DNA of 64,000 nt, from NCBI GenBank assembly GCA_033065855.1, contig JAVXUO010002260.1, positions 186,001 through 250,000 on the forward strand, read 5' to 3'. Below the pieces are notes generated by a model. The model searched no databases. It had not been told where the DNA came from and was given only the letters and a program-made list of their open reading frames with translations. Source of the DNA: Escallonia rubra (Eukaryota; Streptophyta; Magnoliopsida; Escalloniales; Escalloniaceae). A program made the translations under genes and the position numbers. Positions 63,001 through 64,000 of the stretch are shown piece by piece. Position 1 is the first letter of the stretch; each line of letters opens with the position of its first letter.

Positions 63001-63663
63001 ATACGTGAAAAATGGTGTATGAAAGTAAAATTGAGAAATCAGAAAGTCTAACATCTATGTGATCTCACATGCATAACCAAGGAGTTGTACATGTTGATCC
63101 AGAATGCAGTCTGGGCACTGGTTTCCATCTGATTCAAATGCACTTTTTCAAGTTGTTCCACTAGAAGTCTGAAACATGAAGGAAGAGACAAGTGTCACTC
63201 GAGTTCATATGGGTACTGCTATCAGAATGTGCCCAGAGACATAACATAATGAAAATTACAAAACGATAAAGAGCCAAACCAACATATCTTGTTTTCCAAT
63301 TTGGCTGTTTGTATAAAATAGGAATGCCTTAGAAACCCACCTGTAGTTGTTGATGGCATAAGATGCACGAGAGAAGTTGTTCTTATCGGTTGATATCCAA
63401 GATACTTCAATCATGGATTTACATGACCACTCTCTGTCCTCTATAATACCACGTCGAGGGAGTATAACGTTAGTGGACGACCTTGACAACAGAGGTGATC
63501 GGTTTTGTTCGGGACTTGAAGATGCTGAACTACGAAGCCAGCAGTATACTGCAGCCATACACCTGACCATTTCCTCAGACAATTTGCTTGGACACTCGTA
63601 CAGATGATCTTTGAGAGTTCGCAGTACAGAAGTTCTCCCCATAATTGGTAGCTGATCTTGACC
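60057..63663 (-). CDS. DUF547 / Lzipper-MIP1 family protein, C-terminal six exons (5' end outside window)
   Basis: Exons in transcript order: 63663-63341, 63168-63069, 62983-62924, 62428-62342, 61411-61271, 60377-60057. Phases agree and give about 270 residues. The 5' acceptor at 63664 shows that further upstream exons lie beyond 64000. The first visible exon has the linker typical of this family (KLSEEMVRCMAAVYCWLRS, then LPRRGIIEDREW). It is followed by the DUF547 domain: AQTAFWINMYNSLVMHAYL, YGIPHSSLRRLALFHKAAYN, QPLVCFALCTGAFSDP and the end ASQIIEWLPYSSRFRYVF-like block (here VSQIIEWLPYSSRF). Family members carry an N-terminal leucine zipper (ternary complex factor MIP1), which would be off the window. 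Molecular function is unknown. The protein stops at TEKPW with TAG. Confidence 0.9.
61566..61931. repeat. Nested tandem repeat (53 bp within 183 bp) in a DUF547-gene intron region
   Basis: An outer unit of 183 bp occurs twice (61566-61748, 61749-61931). Within each, a 53-bp unit beginning GACTATATGAGCTGATTCTA and ending TATGTAGGTTT is itself doubled. The block lies between exons 62428-62342 and 61411-61271. Confidence 0.9.
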
Positions 63664-64000
63664 CTGCCAGAAATAGTTGAGATGAGATGGTTTGGATTTT
63701 GCTTGTAAAGTCGTACTAATAGCAGAGTAGCCAGTCTATCCGCGTAGTCCAACCTAATTTATGTCACATGAATATTCATCTTTTTGAGTTTAAATTACTA
63801 ATTGTCCTTGTCGAAAACAGAAATATCGAGATGGTGTGAGCCTTTAAACAACCACGTACTGTCCCAGAAACAACAAACAAACCAACAAACCAAATAAGCA
63901 CTAGAAGCAAGAACGGGCAAGCCTTGCTCCCAACTATGCGTACCCGTCCTAATAAGTCAAATTACTATTTCTTACAGCTTGAGTTAACTCTACAATCAGC
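63664..64000. other. Intron or upstream part of the DUF547 gene, right edge
   Basis: The sequence upstream of the acceptor at 63664 shows no coding similarity on the minus strand and is read as an intron running past the window edge. Confidence 0.5.

Noticed and set aside
1-64000. CRISPR arrays, operons, bacterial or viral genes
   Set aside because: All supported genes are interrupted or plant-specific nuclear genes; the tandem repeats seen lack regular spacers.

Overview
This 64 kb window is nuclear DNA of a flowering plant, most likely a eudicot. The sequence is AT-rich with interrupted genes, GT-AG introns from about 80 bp to more than 4 kb, plant-only protein families (PLS-class PPR, Agenet/G2484-1, Lzipper-MIP1/DUF547, NFD6-like), and decayed transposons in introns and spacers. 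I cannot place the species. Exon borders were set by hand from splice consensus, reading-frame continuity and remembered family sequence. Transcription starts and poly(A) sites were not determined.

Layout. (1) 1-1000: spacer. (2) 1114-2202 (+): a two-exon NFD6-like organelle-targeted small protein with a telo-box promoter. (3) 2203-8180: non-coding, with microsatellites and a CCA-rich repeat element near 7.0-8.06 kb. (4) 8405-10174 (-): a single-exon PLS/E-class PPR protein with a tandem duplication over its stop codon and downstream flank. (5) 11435-13821: a nested transposon island. A Pack-MULE-like element (11629-13360, perfect 9-bp target duplication) carries a truncated JJJ1-type J-domain and a second Trp/Asp-rich fragment, and it sits inside an apparent hAT-type element. 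(6) 13.8-18.1 kb: AT-rich spacer. (7) 18484-29687 (+): a nine-exon O-fucosyltransferase-family gene. Its introns hold a duplicated dead exon, a LINE reverse-transcriptase fossil, a CCA/CCG-rich element and tRNA-like repeats, and its last intron starts with GC. (8) 30797-43829 (-), with a non-coding first exon near 46.5 kb: a 15-coding-exon G2484-1/Agenet-domain gene of 2106 residues containing a tandem exon duplication. It is convergent with gene 7. (9) 47-51.5 kb: spacer with repeats. (10) 51547-58342 (-): an eight-exon mitochondrial 4-hydroxybenzoate polyprenyltransferase (PPT1/COQ2), 401 residues. (11) 60057-63663 (-): the last six coding exons of a DUF547/Lzipper-MIP1 gene whose 5' part lies beyond the right edge.

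The genes are unrelated housekeeping or regulatory loci: ubiquinone biosynthesis, organelle RNA processing, Golgi glycosylation, chromatin or nuclear function. There is no cluster or operon-like logic. The most distinctive content is the nested gene-capturing transposon, the exon duplications, and the repeated occurrence of CCA-rich interiors in separate repeat elements.
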